This document shows, piece after piece, positions 23,175-32,401 of a stretch of 57,158 nt of DNA; within the stretch, counting starts at the first letter, position 1, and every line of letters starts with the position of its first letter. Location: assembly GCA_025463565.1 (NCBI GenBank), contig JAODAT010000003.1:1-57158 (forward strand). The letters run 5' to 3'. Made by a program: the position numbers and the translations under genes. The DNA comes from Microbacteriaceae bacterium (GTDB taxonomy: Bacteria > Actinomycetota > Actinomycetes > Actinomycetales > Microbacteriaceae). The notes under the pieces were generated by a model that worked only from the letters and a program-made list of their open reading frames with translations, did no database searches and was not told where the DNA came from.

Positions 23175-24119
23175 ATGACCCGCATCGGAAACTCCGACCT
23201 CGACGTCTTCCCCACCAACCTCGGCGGCAACACCTTCGGCTGGACCTCCGACCAGGCCACCTCGGAGAAGGTGCTCGACGGCTTCATCGCCGGCGGCGGC
23301 AACTTCATCGACACGGCCGACGGCTATTCGGCCTGGGTGCCCGGCAACAGCGGCGGTGAGTCGGAGACGATCATCGGCTCCTGGATGGCGGCGCGCGGCA
23401 ACCGCTCGAGCGTCATCATCGGCACCAAGGTGAGCCAGCATCCCGAATTCAAGGGACTCACCGCCGCGAACATCGCGAAGGCTGCCGAGGCCTCGCTCGG
23501 GCGTCTCAAGACCGACTACATCGACCTCTACTACGCCCACTTCGATGACGGCACGGCCATGGAGGAGATCGCGGGCGCGTTCGACGCCCTGGTGAAAGCG
23601 GGAAAGGTGCGCAACATCGGCATCTCGAACTTCAGCGGGGAGCGCGCGGAGGAATGGATGTCGGTAGCAGCGAAGGAGGGATTCGTGCTGCCCGTGGCGC
23701 TGCAGCCGCACTACAACCTCGTGCACCGCGAGCCGTACGAGACAGAGATGGCTCCCGTCGTTGCGAAGCACGGGCTCGGTGTGATGCCGTACTACTCGCT
23801 CGCCAGCGGGTTCCTCACCGGCAAATACCGCACCGAGGCCGACCTCGCGGGCAAGCCGCGCGGCCAGGGAGCCGGGCAGTACCTGAACGACCATGGCCTC
23901 ATCAAGCTGGCCGAACTCGAGAGTGTCGCCATCGAGAAGCACGCATCGATCGCGTCGATCGCACTCGCCTGGCTTCGCGCCCAGCCGGGGATCGTCGCTC
24001 CGATCGCCAGCGCCAGCACCCCGGATCAGCTGCCCGACCTGCCGGCGGTGGTCAACCTCGATGCGAGCGATGTCGCCCTGCTGTCCAATGCCGGCAGCGC
24101 CGATACCGGAAATAGTTGA
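23175..24119 (+). CDS. Aldo/keto reductase (second copy)
   Basis: NADPH-dependent oxidoreductase of 314 residues. The catalytic tetrad is D46, Y51, K85 and H122 (FIDTADGYSAW, GTKVS, YYAHFDD); the C-terminal cofactor region is VAPIASASTPDQLPDL. AAAGGTG lies five bases before the ATG. It is about a third identical in motif layout to the reductase at 13362-14375 but clearly a different subgroup. It stands next to a VOC gene 24 bases downstream that may be co-transcribed. Confidence 0.93.
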   Translation: MTRIGNSDLDVFPTNLGGNTFGWTSDQATSEKVLDGFIAGGGNFIDTADGYSAWVPGNSGGESETIIGSWMAARGNRSSVIIGTKVSQHPEFKGLTAANIAKAAEASLGRLKTDYIDLYYAHFDDGTAMEEIAGAFDALVKAGKVRNIGISNFSGERAEEWMSVAAKEGFVLPVALQPHYNLVHREPYETEMAPVVAKHGLGVMPYYSLASGFLTGKYRTEADLAGKPRGQGAGQYLNDHGLIKLAELESVAIEKHASIASIALAWLRAQPGIVAPIASASTPDQLPDLPAVVNLDASDVALLSNAGSADTGNS

Positions 24120-24143
24120 CGCGTCACCGACGTTGACTCTGTC

Positions 24144-25010
24144 ATGAACGCACAGGATCTACTCGCCGCCGACACCGCAATGGGGGCGGTGACGCTGCTC
24201 GTCGCCGATCTCGACGCGATGACCGCCTACTACCGTGACGCCGTCGCGCTGTCGGTGATCGGCGAGGGGCCGGCTGAGGTGACACTCGGCCGTGGAATGA
24301 ATCCGGTGATCGTACTGAAGGCCGCACCTGAGCTGGTGCACGCCTCCCCGCGCGACGCCGGCCTCTTCCACACTGCGATCCTGTTCGAAACGCAGGCGGC
24401 GCTCGCCGCGGCGGTCTACTCTGTCGCGACGAAAGCCCCCGGCACCTTCACCGGCAGCTCGGATCACCTGGTCAGCCAGGCCTTCTACTTCACCGACCCC
24501 GAGGGCAATGGCGTCGAGCTGTACTGGGATCGCGACCGGAGCCAGTGGAGCTGGACTCACGGGCAGATCGAGATGGGAACCCTCTACCTCGACCCGAACA
24601 CCTTCCTGCAGGAACACCTCACCGAAGAGTCGGTCGAGCAGCCGCGGATCGGCGGCGCGACGGTCGGTCACGTGCACCTCTCGGTTGGCGATACCCGCTC
24701 CGCAAAGGAGTTCTACGTCGACCGACTCGGCTTCGAGACCACCATCTCGATGGGAACATCCGCGCTGTTCGTCAGCGCCGGCGGGTACCACCACCACATG
24801 GCGATGAACACCTGGAACAGCGCGGGTGCCGGCCGACGGGCCCGCACTCTCGGGCTCGGGCAGGTCGACATCGTGCTGCCGAACAGCAATGAGATCGGCG
24901 CACTCGGCGAGCGGATGTCGCACTACGACATCGACACCCGCGACGACGGCAAGACGGTCAGCTTCGACGACCCGTGGGGCAATGTCATCCGCGTGACGTC
25001 GGCCGTCTGA
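24144..25010 (+). CDS. Two-domain VOC-family (glyoxalase/extradiol dioxygenase-like) protein
   Basis: Protein of 288 residues with two vicinal-oxygen-chelate domains (about 12-130 and 170-285). Metal-ligand candidates are H78 in LFHTAIL and the E in NGVELYWDR for the first domain, and H177 in VGHVHLSV with YHHHMAMN for the second. The arrangement resembles CatE-type catechol 2,3-dioxygenases, but substrate cannot be read from sequence. No Shine-Dalgarno precedes the ATG; it may depend on the aldo/keto reductase transcript. Confidence 0.88.
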   Translation: MNAQDLLAADTAMGAVTLLVADLDAMTAYYRDAVALSVIGEGPAEVTLGRGMNPVIVLKAAPELVHASPRDAGLFHTAILFETQAALAAAVYSVATKAPGTFTGSSDHLVSQAFYFTDPEGNGVELYWDRDRSQWSWTHGQIEMGTLYLDPNTFLQEHLTEESVEQPRIGGATVGHVHLSVGDTRSAKEFYVDRLGFETTISMGTSALFVSAGGYHHHMAMNTWNSAGAGRRARTLGLGQVDIVLPNSNEIGALGERMSHYDIDTRDDGKTVSFDDPWGNVIRVTSAV

Positions 25011-25054
25011 GCCGCTTCGGTGTGCCTCGCGCCGACGCGCGAATACACCACGGA

Positions 25055-25060
25055 TAGAAT
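25055..25060 (+). promoter_or_regulatory. Leaderless -10 of purS
   Basis: TAGAAT ends six bases before GTG 25067 of purS, and no Shine-Dalgarno lies between. This fits a leaderless purSQ transcript. Confidence 0.6.
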
Positions 25061-25066
25061 CGTCTC

Positions 25067-25330
25067 GTGCCCACGATTGTCGTCGAAGTCATGCCCAAAG
25101 CCGAACTTCTCGACCCCCAGGGTAAAGCCGTTTCCGGCGCTCTGACCAGACTCGGCAAGCCCGAGTTTGCCAGCGTGCGCATCGGCAAGCGCTTCGAGGT
25201 GACAGTCGAGGGCGAGGTGACGAATGCGATGCTCGCCGAGGTGCGCGAGCTGGCCGTCGACATGTTCTCGAATTCGGTTATCGAAGACGTCGTGAGCGTC
25301 ACGGTCGCTGAGCCGGTCGAAGCGCAATGA
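25067..25330 (+). CDS. purS: FGAM synthase, PurS subunit
   Basis: Small structural subunit of 87 residues of the three-part formylglycinamidine ribonucleotide synthase, bridging PurQ and PurL. The family pattern [17 protein letters not shown] and VRIGKRFEV is clear. The ATG of purQ overlaps the stop (ATGA). The C-terminal residues VAEPVEAQ are encoded by a GAGCC-GTCGAAGCGC repeat (25303-25326) almost identical to one in purM, so the tail was probably rewritten by a repeat. Confidence 0.95.
   Translation: MPTIVVEVMPKAELLDPQGKAVSGALTRLGKPEFASVRIGKRFEVTVEGEVTNAMLAEVRELAVDMFSNSVIEDVVSVTVAEPVEAQ
25303..25326. repeat. REP-type repeat forming the 3' end of purS
   Basis: The 24 bases GGTCGCTGAGCC and GGTCGAAGCGCA, read together, match positions 10771-10794 in purM at 22 of 24. 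Here the repeat lies in sense relative to the gene and encodes the last residues of PurS just before the overlap with purQ. Confidence 0.7.
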
Positions 25331-26028
25331 GCACAAGAGTCGGCGTCATCACCTTTCCCGGTTCGCTCGACGACCGTGACGCGCAGCGCGCCGTTCGAGC
25401 CGTCGGAGCCGAGGCCGTCGCGCTGTGGCACGGTGATCACGACCTGCAGGGCGTCGACGCGATCGTGCTTCCCGGCGGATTCAGCTACGGCGACTACCTG
25501 CGCGCGGGCGCGATCGCCAGCCACGCGCCGATCATGGCCGAGGTCATCGACGCTGCCAACCGGGGTGTGCCAGTGCTCGGCATCTGCAACGGGTTCCAGA
25601 TGCTCGCCGAGGCGCGACTGGTGCCGGGAGCGCACACCCGCAACGCGCACCAGCAATTCATCCGCCGTGACCAGAAGCTACGCGTCGAGAACGCATCTAC
25701 CGCCTGGACCAGTGATTTCACCACCGGCGACGAGATCGTCGTCCCGCTGAAGAACGCCGACGGCCGCTACATCGCCGACGCGGAGACCATCGCCCGCATC
25801 GAGGGCAATGGCCAGGTCGTGTTCCGCTACGTGGACGTGAATCCGAACGGCTCCTTCAACGACATCGCCGGCGTCTCGAACGAGCGCGGCAACGTCGTCG
25901 GCCTGATGCCGCATCCGGAGCACGCCACCGAGCTCGGCTTCGGCCCCGACACCGAACTCGCCATGCGCAACGGCACCGACGGGCTGAAGTTCTTCACCAG
26001 CGCCCTCAGCGCCGTTCTGGCTCACTAG
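25327..26028 (+). CDS. purQ: FGAM synthase, PurQ glutaminase subunit
   Basis: Class I glutamine amidotransferase of 233 residues that feeds ammonia to PurL. The nucleophile Cys sits in [11 protein letters not shown]; His and Glu of the triad are in [27 protein letters not shown] and [17 protein letters not shown] are typical PurQ motifs. It overlaps purS by 4 bp. Its 3' end overlaps the converging mscS-like gene by 23 bp. purL lies about 2 kb away and is not in the same operon. Confidence 0.97.
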   Translation: MSTRVGVITFPGSLDDRDAQRAVRAVGAEAVALWHGDHDLQGVDAIVLPGGFSYGDYLRAGAIASHAPIMAEVIDAANRGVPVLGICNGFQMLAEARLVPGAHTRNAHQQFIRRDQKLRVENASTAWTSDFTTGDEIVVPLKNADGRYIADAETIARIEGNGQVVFRYVDVNPNGSFNDIAGVSNERGNVVGLMPHPEHATELGFGPDTELAMRNGTDGLKFFTSALSAVLAH

Positions 26029-27178
26029 AGTCGACAATCGGCACCGAGCCGGTGAACTGGCTGGCGCGCTCCTCGGCCTCCGCGCTGCCGGTGAACAAAC
26101 CGCCGGTGTCCGGCTTCGGCTCCGCCTTCTTTTTCGGGCGCGGCTGTTCTTGCACCATCTCGACGCGGGTACGCGGAATGCCGACACCGTCGACCGTGTG
26201 CAGCCACTCGATCAGCTGCTCGCGCACGTAGCAGCGCAGGTCGAAGAGGGTGGGGGCGTCGACCGCCGTCACCAGCACGCGCACGTGCACGAAGCCCCCG
26301 ACGGCATCCGTCACCTGCAGCACTGACGCCCTCTTGTCCCATAGCTCGGTCTTCGCGAGGATGGCGTCGAGCTGGTCTCGCATGTGCCCCGGGCTCACCC
26401 GCCAGTCGAGATCGAAGTCCACCGAGCCGAGCAGCTCGCTCGAATGCCTGGTCCAGTTCTCGAACGGTGTGGTCGTGAAGTAGGTGGACGGCAGCACGAA
26501 ACGGCGGTCATCCCAAATGTGCACGACGACGTAGGTGAGGGTGATCTCCTCGATGCGGCCCCACTCCGTCTCGACGACGACCACGTCATCCACTCGCAGT
26601 GCGTCGTTGAAGGCGAGCTGCACCCCCGCGAACACGTTGGCGAGTGTCGACTGAGCGGCGAGACCCGCGATGATGCTGACCACGCCGGCCGAGGCAAGAA
26701 CGCTCGTGCCGACGGCCTGCACGCCCGGGAACGTGAGCAGAATCGAGGCGATCCCCACGATGACCAGCACCACCGTGGAAAGCCTGCGCACGATGATCAG
26801 CTGGGTTCTCAGACGGCGCCGCAGCCGGTTGTCGGGAATGTCGATGCGGTACCTGCCCATCGCCATGGTGAGCCCGAAGGCCGCCAGCGCCGCGACGAAC
26901 CAGGTGGCGACCGCGATGGTCAGCACCAGGAAACCGTGGTCGATCGCGTGCCAGTAGGTGCGCACCGGCAGGGCGAAATAGCCTGCCACCCAGAGGCCGA
27001 TCACGACCAGCAGCAGACGGTATGGATGCCGGGCCTGGCTGCGCAGCACCCGCCCCCAGTCGCGCTTGCGCGACGACAGCCTCACGATGAGCGACGTGAT
27101 CGCGCTCACGATGATCGCGGCGACCAGCGCTATCCCGACGGCCACGCCGAGACCAATCCATGATTTCCATTCGAACAT
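26006..27178 (-). CDS. MscS-family mechanosensitive ion channel
   Basis: Small-conductance channel-type protein of 390 residues. There are about five membrane helices in residues 7-190, the last ([20 protein letters not shown]) being the Gly/Ala-rich pore helix, followed by the beta domain ([18 protein letters not shown], then [10 protein letters not shown]) and a mixed alpha/beta cytoplasmic vestibule. A Lys/Pro-rich tail follows. ATG 27178 is preferred to 27208. It would release solutes on osmotic downshift. The last 23 bp lie antisense over the end of purQ. Confidence 0.93.
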   Translation of the reverse strand: MFEWKSWIGLGVAVGIALVAAIIVSAITSLIVRLSSRKRDWGRVLRSQARHPYRLLLVVIGLWVAGYFALPVRTYWHAIDHGFLVLTIAVATWFVAALAAFGLTMAMGRYRIDIPDNRLRRRLRTQLIIVRRLSTVVLVIVGIASILLTFPGVQAVGTSVLASAGVVSIIAGLAAQSTLANVFAGVQLAFNDALRVDDVVVVETEWGRIEEITLTYVVVHIWDDRRFVLPSTYFTTTPFENWTRHSSELLGSVDFDLDWRVSPGHMRDQLDAILAKTELWDKRASVLQVTDAVGGFVHVRVLVTAVDAPTLFDLRCYVREQLIEWLHTVDGVGIPRTRVEMVQEQPRPKKKAEPKPDTGGLFTGSAEAEERASQFTGSVPIVDSSEPERR

Positions 27179-27189
27179 GCAGGGGACAG

Positions 27190-27195
27190 TACGCT
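27190..27195 (+). promoter_or_regulatory. Leaderless -10 of the 166-aa gene
   Basis: TACGCT ends six bases before ATG 27202, with no Shine-Dalgarno between. The same hexamer and spacing occur before purD, the 117-aa gene and the TetR gene at 42302. Confidence 0.6.
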
Positions 27196-27201
27196 GTGCG
27201 C

Positions 27202-27702
27202 ATGGCAACCACCCCGCTTGCGCAGCTGTTCACCCTGGTCCCCGCCCTCAACGACCCGAAGAACCCGTTCACGTACGCGGTGGAGGGCGAAAACATCGTC
27301 GGGTCCTGGAACATCGTGAGCGCGAAATACCTGGAGTGGAAGCAGGCGGGCAAGATCGACGAGAACTATCGGCTCACGATCAAGTTCAACGAGAAGAAGA
27401 ACCAGTTCGACTTCCAGGAGAAGAAGCAGTCATCCACCGCTTCGGTGGGCATCACCGACGACGGAAACATCCACATCGGCGGCGAGAAGAGTGTCTTCAA
27501 GGGCAAGTCGATCGGAAAGTCGTTCAGCTTCCAGTCCGGCGGCCTGTATTCAAACAACGCAGGCGACAACAAGGGCACGGTCGGCCCGACGCTCAGCTAC
27601 AAGTTTGAGACCAAGCAGATCAAGCAGCCCCTGTTCGACTTCCTGAAGAAGAACGGCTGGAAGCTCAAGGAAGGGCTGCTCGCCCACCTGTTCGCCGAGT
27701 AA
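27202..27702 (+). CDS. Uncharacterised 166-aa Lys/Phe-rich beta protein
   Basis: I do not recognise this family. The protein has 166 residues, no membrane helix, and alternating beta-strand segments (YAVEGENIVGSWNIV, YRLTIKFNEKKNQFDF, GNIHIGGEKSVFKGK, LSYKFETKQIK). It ends in a helix with FDFLKKNGWKLKEGLLAHLF. Lysine is unusually common for this GC-rich genome. The pattern is that of a small cytosolic barrel or sandwich. It is probably leaderless, and a REP-like repeat lies just after the stop, towards the converging DUF4190 gene. Confidence 0.7.
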   Translation: MATTPLAQLFTLVPALNDPKNPFTYAVEGENIVGSWNIVSAKYLEWKQAGKIDENYRLTIKFNEKKNQFDFQEKKQSSTASVGITDDGNIHIGGEKSVFKGKSIGKSFSFQSGGLYSNNAGDNKGTVGPTLSYKFETKQIKQPLFDFLKKNGWKLKEGLLAHLFAE

Positions 27703-27707
27703 TCAGG

Positions 27708-27743
27708 GCGGGTCGAGCTTGTCGAGACCTCACCGACGAGCTA
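27708..27743. repeat. Single-arm REP-like repeat
   Basis: GGTCGAGCTTGTCGAGACC plus the following CTCACCGACGAGCTA matches the left arm at 9050-9073 and the 10636-10651 segment. It lies at the junction of converging genes and supplies the TAG stop of the DUF4190 gene (27741-27743). The second arm of the palindrome is missing. Confidence 0.65.
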
Positions 27744-28043
27744 CAGCCACTGCGCGAGGCCGCTGAGCAGGTCGCCGCCGGCGGTCGCGGCAGCGATGAT
27801 CACGACGACGAACACCACGATCACCCAGCCGATGATGCAGAGCGACCCGAGCACGATCCCCCAGATCGCGAACGCGCGGGCGTGCGGCTCGCGCTTCGCG
27901 CCGACCCCGCCGAGGATGATGGCGAGCAGCGGTACGACGAACGTGAAGCCGAACACGATCGACACGAGGCCGAGCACGAGTGACGCGACGCTGAGCGTGC
28001 GGGTCGCGGGAGACGGGGCAACAGTGGGAGTGACTGCGGTCAT
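27741..28043 (-). CDS. DUF4190-type two-helix membrane protein
   Basis: Protein of 100 residues. It has a Thr/Pro-rich N-terminus, a helix with [19 protein letters not shown] and the loop [22 protein letters not shown] that matches the DUF4190 family, then a second helix of mostly Val/Ile. The function is unknown. TACCAT (28050-28055) ends six bases before the ATG, so the mRNA is likely leaderless. Its promoter is back to back with that of purL. Confidence 0.85.
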   Translation of the reverse strand: MTAVTPTVAPSPATRTLSVASLVLGLVSIVFGFTFVVPLLAIILGGVGAKREPHARAFAIWGIVLGSLCIIGWVIVVFVVVIIAAATAGGDLLSGLAQWL

Positions 28044-28049
28044 GGGTCG

Positions 28050-28074
28050 ATGGTAGCGGGACGAACGATAGAAT
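28050..28074. promoter_or_regulatory. Divergent promoters of DUF4190 gene and purL
   Basis: Minus strand: TACCAT (28050-28055) six bases before ATG 28043. Plus strand: TAGAAT (28069-28074) eight bases before ATG 28083 of purL. Only 39 bp separate the two start codons, so both genes are probably transcribed with no or almost no leader. Confidence 0.6.
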
Positions 28075-28082
28075 CAACAGCG

Positions 28083-30362
28083 ATGAGCGCCGCCGATACC
28101 GTCTCCACTGCCGCTGCGACGCCCGACCGCGAACAGCCGTGGGCAGTCCTCGGGCTGAAGCACGATGAGTACCTCTCCATCCGCGAGATCCTCGGCCGCC
28201 GACCCACCAGCGGCGAGCTCGCGATGTATTCCGTGATGTGGAGCGAGCACTGCTCCTACAAGTCGTCAAAGCAGTACCTGCGCCAGTTCGGCACGAAGAC
28301 CACGCCCGAGATGACGAAGAATCTCATGGTCGGCATGGGCGAGAACGCCGGCGTGATCGACATCGGCGACGGCTGGGCGGTCACCTTCAAGATCGAGAGT
28401 CACAACCACCCCTCATACATCGAGCCGTTCCAGGGCGCCGCGACCGGCGTCGGCGGCATCGTGCGCGACATCATCTCCATGGGCGCCCGGCCGGTGGCCG
28501 TGATGGATGCCCTCCGGTTCGGCGCCATCGACGATCCAGACACCGCGCGGGTGGTGCACGGCGTCGTCGCCGGCATCTCCTTCTACGGCAACTGCCTGGG
28601 CCTGCCCAACATCGGCGGCGAGACCTGGTTCGACCCGGTGTACCAGGCCAACCCGCTCGTCAACGCGCTCGCCGTCGGCGTGCTGCGGCACGAAGACCTG
28701 CACCTCGCGAACGCCCGCGGCGTCGGCAACAAGGTCGTGCTCTTCGGAGCCCGCACCGGCGGAGACGGCATCGGCGGGGCATCCATTCTCGCGTCCGACT
28801 CCTTCTCTGCTGGCGGCCCGACCAAACGGCCGGCCGTGCAGGTGGGCGACCCGTTCGCCGAGAAGGTGCTCATCGAGTGCTGCCTCGAACTGTTCCAGCT
28901 CGGGCTGGTCGAGGGTATTCAAGACCTTGGCGCGGCGGGCATCAGCTGCGCCACGTCGGAGCTCGCCTCCAACGGTGACGGCGGCATGTTCATCGAGCTC
29001 GACCGGGTGCTGCTGCGCGACCCAACGCTCACGGCGGAGGAGATCCTCATGTCGGAGAGCCAGGAGCGCATGATGGCGATCGTCACGCCCGAGAAGCTCG
29101 ACGGCTTCCTGGCCGTAGTGCAGAAATGGGATGTCGAGACCAGCGTGCTCGGCGAAGTCACCGACACGGGTCGGCTCGTCATCAACTGGCACGGCGAAGA
29201 GATCGTCAACGTGGAGCCGCGCACCGTCGCGGTCGACGGCCCGGTGTATGACCGGCCGGTGGCCTACCCGACCTGGATCGACGCTCTCAACGCCGACACG
29301 GCATCCACCCTGCCCCGCGACGGCGACCTCCGGGCGCAGGCCGTCGCGCTGCTCTCGAGCGGCAACCTCGCCTCGAAGGACTGGATCACCAACCAGTACG
29401 ACACCTACGTTCTCGGCAACACGGCGCTCTCCTTCCCCGACGACGGAGGTATGATCCGCGTCGATGAGGAGACCGGTCTCGGCTTCGCCGTCGCGACGGA
29501 TGCCAACGGTCGCTACGCCCAGCTCGATCCGTACCGTGGCGCGCAGCTGGCCCTCGCTGAGGCCTTCCGCAACGTCGCGATGACCGGCGCGACCCCGGTC
29601 GGCATCTCCGACTGCCTCAACTTCGGGAGCCCCGAGAATCCCGAAGTGATGTGGCAGTTCTCGAAGGCGGTCGAGGGCCTCGCCGACGGCTGCGTCGCGC
29701 TCTCCATCCCGGTGACCGGCGGCAACGTGTCGTTCTACAACCAGACCGGCGACATTCCCATCCACCCGACCCCCGTTGTCGCTGTGCTGGGCGTGATCGA
29801 CGACGTGGCCGACCGCATCCCCTCCGGCTGGCAGGACGAGGGCAACAACATCTACCTGCTCGGCACCACGCGCGACGAGCTGGATGGGTCGGCCTGGGCC
29901 GGCGTCATCCACTCGCATCTTGGCGGCGTGCCGCCCGTCGTCGACTTCCCGGCGGAGCTGGCCCTCGCCGGGCTCATCAAGGCCGGCAGCGACCAGAACA
30001 TCATCGCCTCGGCGCACGACCTCTCCGACGGCGGCCTGGTGCAGGCGCTCTCCGAAGCCGTGCTGCGCTTCGGCCTCGGCGCTCGCGTCTGGATCACCGA
30101 GATCATGCAGCGGGACGGAGTGGATGCCACGGCCGCGTTGTTCTCAGAGTCCACCGCCCGCTGCATTGTCACCGTTCCCCGCGAAGACGACGTGCGGTTC
30201 GTCGGGCTCTGCGAGGGGCGCGGCATTCCGGCTCTCCGTATCGGCGTGACCGACGGCACCGCGCTCGAGATCCAGGATCACTTCACCTTCACGCTCGACG
30301 AACTGCGCGCAACCCACCGCGGAACGCTCGCCGAGCACTTCGGCGCCGTCATCGGGCAGTAG
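28083..30362 (+). CDS. purL: FGAM synthase, PurL (small-type) catalytic subunit
   Basis: Catalytic ATP-dependent subunit of 759 residues working with PurS and PurQ to make FGAM. Motifs are [12 protein letters not shown] (substrate loop), [41 protein letters not shown] and [11 protein letters not shown] in the first half, and [15 protein letters not shown] with [11 protein letters not shown] in the second. ATG 28083 is chosen over 28050 because the latter would place the -10 within the gene. The frame is intact. The gene is separated from purSQ by the mscS, 166-aa and DUF4190 genes. Confidence 0.97.
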   Translation: MSAADTVSTAAATPDREQPWAVLGLKHDEYLSIREILGRRPTSGELAMYSVMWSEHCSYKSSKQYLRQFGTKTTPEMTKNLMVGMGENAGVIDIGDGWAVTFKIESHNHPSYIEPFQGAATGVGGIVRDIISMGARPVAVMDALRFGAIDDPDTARVVHGVVAGISFYGNCLGLPNIGGETWFDPVYQANPLVNALAVGVLRHEDLHLANARGVGNKVVLFGARTGGDGIGGASILASDSFSAGGPTKRPAVQVGDPFAEKVLIECCLELFQLGLVEGIQDLGAAGISCATSELASNGDGGMFIELDRVLLRDPTLTAEEILMSESQERMMAIVTPEKLDGFLAVVQKWDVETSVLGEVTDTGRLVINWHGEEIVNVEPRTVAVDGPVYDRPVAYPTWIDALNADTASTLPRDGDLRAQAVALLSSGNLASKDWITNQYDTYVLGNTALSFPDDGGMIRVDEETGLGFAVATDANGRYAQLDPYRGAQLALAEAFRNVAMTGATPVGISDCLNFGSPENPEVMWQFSKAVEGLADGCVALSIPVTGGNVSFYNQTGDIPIHPTPVVAVLGVIDDVADRIPSGWQDEGNNIYLLGTTRDELDGSAWAGVIHSHLGGVPPVVDFPAELALAGLIKAGSDQNIIASAHDLSDGGLVQALSEAVLRFGLGARVWITEIMQRDGVDATAALFSESTARCIVTVPREDDVRFVGLCEGRGIPALRIGVTDGTALEIQDHFTFTLDELRATHRGTLAEHFGAVIGQ

Positions 30363-30371
30363 CGCGCTCAC

Positions 30372-31235
30372 GTGAGCCCGCTCGCCCTCGGACTCATCAT
30401 CGCGGCGGCGTTCGCGCACGCCGCATGGAACCTCGCCGCCAAGCGGGCGGGCGCCTCCGGCGTGGCGTTCGTCTGGCTGTCATCAGCCGTCTCGGCAGTA
30501 TTGCTGTTGCCGATCGGGCTGATCACCCTCATCGTCATGCACGCGGATCTCGGCATCTGGGCACTGGCGGCCAGCGTCAGCGGGGTCTTCCAGGCCCTCT
30601 ATTTCGTGTTGCTGCAGCGCGGCTATCGTCACGGCGAGCTGTCCGTCGTCTACCCGCTCGCGCGTGGTACGGGGCCGATCGTCAGCGTCATCCTCGCGAT
30701 CGCGATCCTGGGCGAACGCCCGGCCGTCATCGGGATCGTCGGCGGCCTGGTGATCGTCGGCGGAATCCTGGTGATCGGGCTCACCGCCCGGGGCAGCCTC
30801 GACCCTGCGAAAGCTCGCGCCGGGGTGCTGTTCGGGGTGCTCACCGGATTCACCATCGCCGCATACACTCTGTGGGACTCGAACGCGGTGACCGTGCTCG
30901 CGGTCGCGCCGCTGGCCATGACGTGGGGGGCGACCACCACCCAGACGGTGCTGATCGCGCCGCTCGCGCTGCGGCATCCATCGCTCATCGGCGAAGCCTG
31001 GCGCGCCCACTGGCGCGAGGTGCTCGTGGTCGGGGTGCTCTCGCCGCTCGCCTACGGGCTCGTGCTCTTCGCACTGCAGATCGCGCCGGTCGCGCTCGTC
31101 GCGCCCGGTCGGGAACTCAGCGTGGTGCTGGCCAGCCTGGCCGGCCTGTTCCTGCTGCACGAGGGCCACGCCCGCCAGCGGCTGATCGGCGCCGCGATCG
31201 TGCTCGTCGGCATCGTGTTGATCGCGCTCGCGTAG
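30372..31235 (+). CDS. EamA-family (DMT) transporter (first copy)
   Basis: Integral membrane protein of 287 residues with about ten helices in two EamA repeats (about 5-130 and 150-285). Typical segments are HAAWNLAAKRAG, YPLARGTGPIVSVILAI, GERPAVIGIVGG and PVALVAPGRELSVV. It is probably an exporter of amino acids or other metabolites; substrate unknown. GTG 30372 follows the purL stop by nine bases, so it is likely read from the purL transcript. Confidence 0.9.
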   Translation: MSPLALGLIIAAAFAHAAWNLAAKRAGASGVAFVWLSSAVSAVLLLPIGLITLIVMHADLGIWALAASVSGVFQALYFVLLQRGYRHGELSVVYPLARGTGPIVSVILAIAILGERPAVIGIVGGLVIVGGILVIGLTARGSLDPAKARAGVLFGVLTGFTIAAYTLWDSNAVTVLAVAPLAMTWGATTTQTVLIAPLALRHPSLIGEAWRAHWREVLVVGVLSPLAYGLVLFALQIAPVALVAPGRELSVVLASLAGLFLLHEGHARQRLIGAAIVLVGIVLIALA

Positions 31236-31290
31236 CCCGCGCCATTTTCCATTCGCTGGACGCACTCTGCTGCCCGATCCCGATTCAGGC

Positions 31291-32384
31291 GACAAATTGC
31301 GTCAGTTGAGCGAGCTCGGCGTAGATTACGGCTGCTCCCTCGACCCGGCAGCAAGCTGGGGCAGTTGAACGGAACCGAGAGAATCGCGGCGCACGCAGCG
31401 AGCGCTTGGCAGGGTTGGCGGATGTCACCCTCGCCCCGCCCACTGCCGCCGCCTCTCCGCGGCCGGCCGTTCACCGCGCAGGAGGCACAGACGCTCGGCG
31501 TCAGTGCCGGTCGCCTTCGTGGTCGCGATCTCGGTGCGCCATTCTTCGGCGTTCGCGCAAGCGCGACCGAACCCCTCGACACCGCCGGCAAGGCTCTCGC
31601 GTACGCGACGCGCATGCCCAGCGGGCACTTCTTCAGCCATTGGACCGCGGCGGAACTGTGGGGATTGCGCCTGCCCGAGTCACGACAAACAGGCGAACGC
31701 ATCGACGTCTCGGTGCTGCACCCGGGTCGCGCACCCCGGTCCCGACGAGTCATCGGACACCAGGTGTCCGTCGGGGCCGAACTCCGACTGCACCCCGAAG
31801 GCCTTCGGATGACCTCGCCACGAGAGACGTGGTGCCAGTTGGCCGATTCGCTGACACTCGACGAACTAATCGCTATGGGCGACGGGCTGGTGCGACGCAA
31901 GCGACCGCTGTGCACAATGGATGATCTCGAGTCCGCTGTCGCAGCCCGGTCGCACTACCCCGGCATCGTAATGCTGCGCAAAGCCCTGCCGCACATCCGA
32001 CCCCGCACCGATTCCTGGCGGGAAACGTTGCTCCGGCTGATGATCGTGCGCGCGGGATTCCCCGAACCGGAGGTGAATGGCCTCATTCTGAACCAATTCG
32101 GCTCGCGGATCGGACATGGTGATCTGGTCTACCGGCGCGAGCGGATCCTGCTCGAATACGACGGCCGGCAGCACTGGGAAGACGATAAGCAGTTCAGCGT
32201 GGATATCGAGCGGCTCGACTATTTCATGGCGGACGGGTGGCGGGTTATCCGCGTGGACAAGGCGCTGATGGCACGGCCAGCAGCGCTTTTCGCAAAGCTG
32301 CGCGCGGCTTTTGCCACCGCTAAGCCCATCAGTTGACCCAAATCGCGGCATAGGCCGGGCGCAGACAGCAAAGTGCGTCACATG
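31291..32384. repeat. Short direct repeats flanking the DUF559-type gene
   Basis: GACA-(4)-GCGTCA-(2)-TGA at 31291-31308 and GACA-(7)-GCGTCA-(2)-TGA at 32364-32384 lie in the same direction on both sides of the gene. They could be remnants of insertion sites, but are short and imperfect. The 186-bp gap 31236-31421 holds nothing else I can name. Confidence 0.3.
31422..32336 (+). CDS. DUF559/Vsr-like endonuclease-fold protein with AbiEi-like N-terminus
   Basis: Protein of 304 residues. The C-terminal third (about 215-300) has a Vsr/PD-(D/E)xK-like pattern: GHGDLVYRRERILLEYDGRQHWEDDKQ, where D, E and the following DGRQH form the expected DUF559-type active site, then WRVIRVDKALM. The N-terminal part (about 10-110), FTAQEAQTLGVSAGRLRG and GHFFSHWTAAELWGL, resembles the type IV toxin-antitoxin antitoxin AbiEi. 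Such stand-alone genes are common in Microbacteriaceae. ATG 31422 is preferred to TTG 31365. No toxin partner is adjacent. Short direct repeats flank the gene. Confidence 0.75.
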   Translation: MSPSPRPLPPPLRGRPFTAQEAQTLGVSAGRLRGRDLGAPFFGVRASATEPLDTAGKALAYATRMPSGHFFSHWTAAELWGLRLPESRQTGERIDVSVLHPGRAPRSRRVIGHQVSVGAELRLHPEGLRMTSPRETWCQLADSLTLDELIAMGDGLVRRKRPLCTMDDLESAVAARSHYPGIVMLRKALPHIRPRTDSWRETLLRLMIVRAGFPEPEVNGLILNQFGSRIGHGDLVYRRERILLEYDGRQHWEDDKQFSVDIERLDYFMADGWRVIRVDKALMARPAALFAKLRAAFATAKPIS

Positions 32385-32401
32385 AACGTGATTTCACGGC
32401 G

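Noticed and set aside
31236-31421. tRNA or small RNA gene in the largest gap
   Set aside because: I found no cloverleaf pairing, no CCA-type end and no stable terminator hairpin in this 186-bp gap.
31365-31421. TTG start for the DUF559-type gene
   Set aside because: The extra 19 residues have no family support and no ribosome-binding site; ATG 31422 fits better. It cannot be fully excluded.
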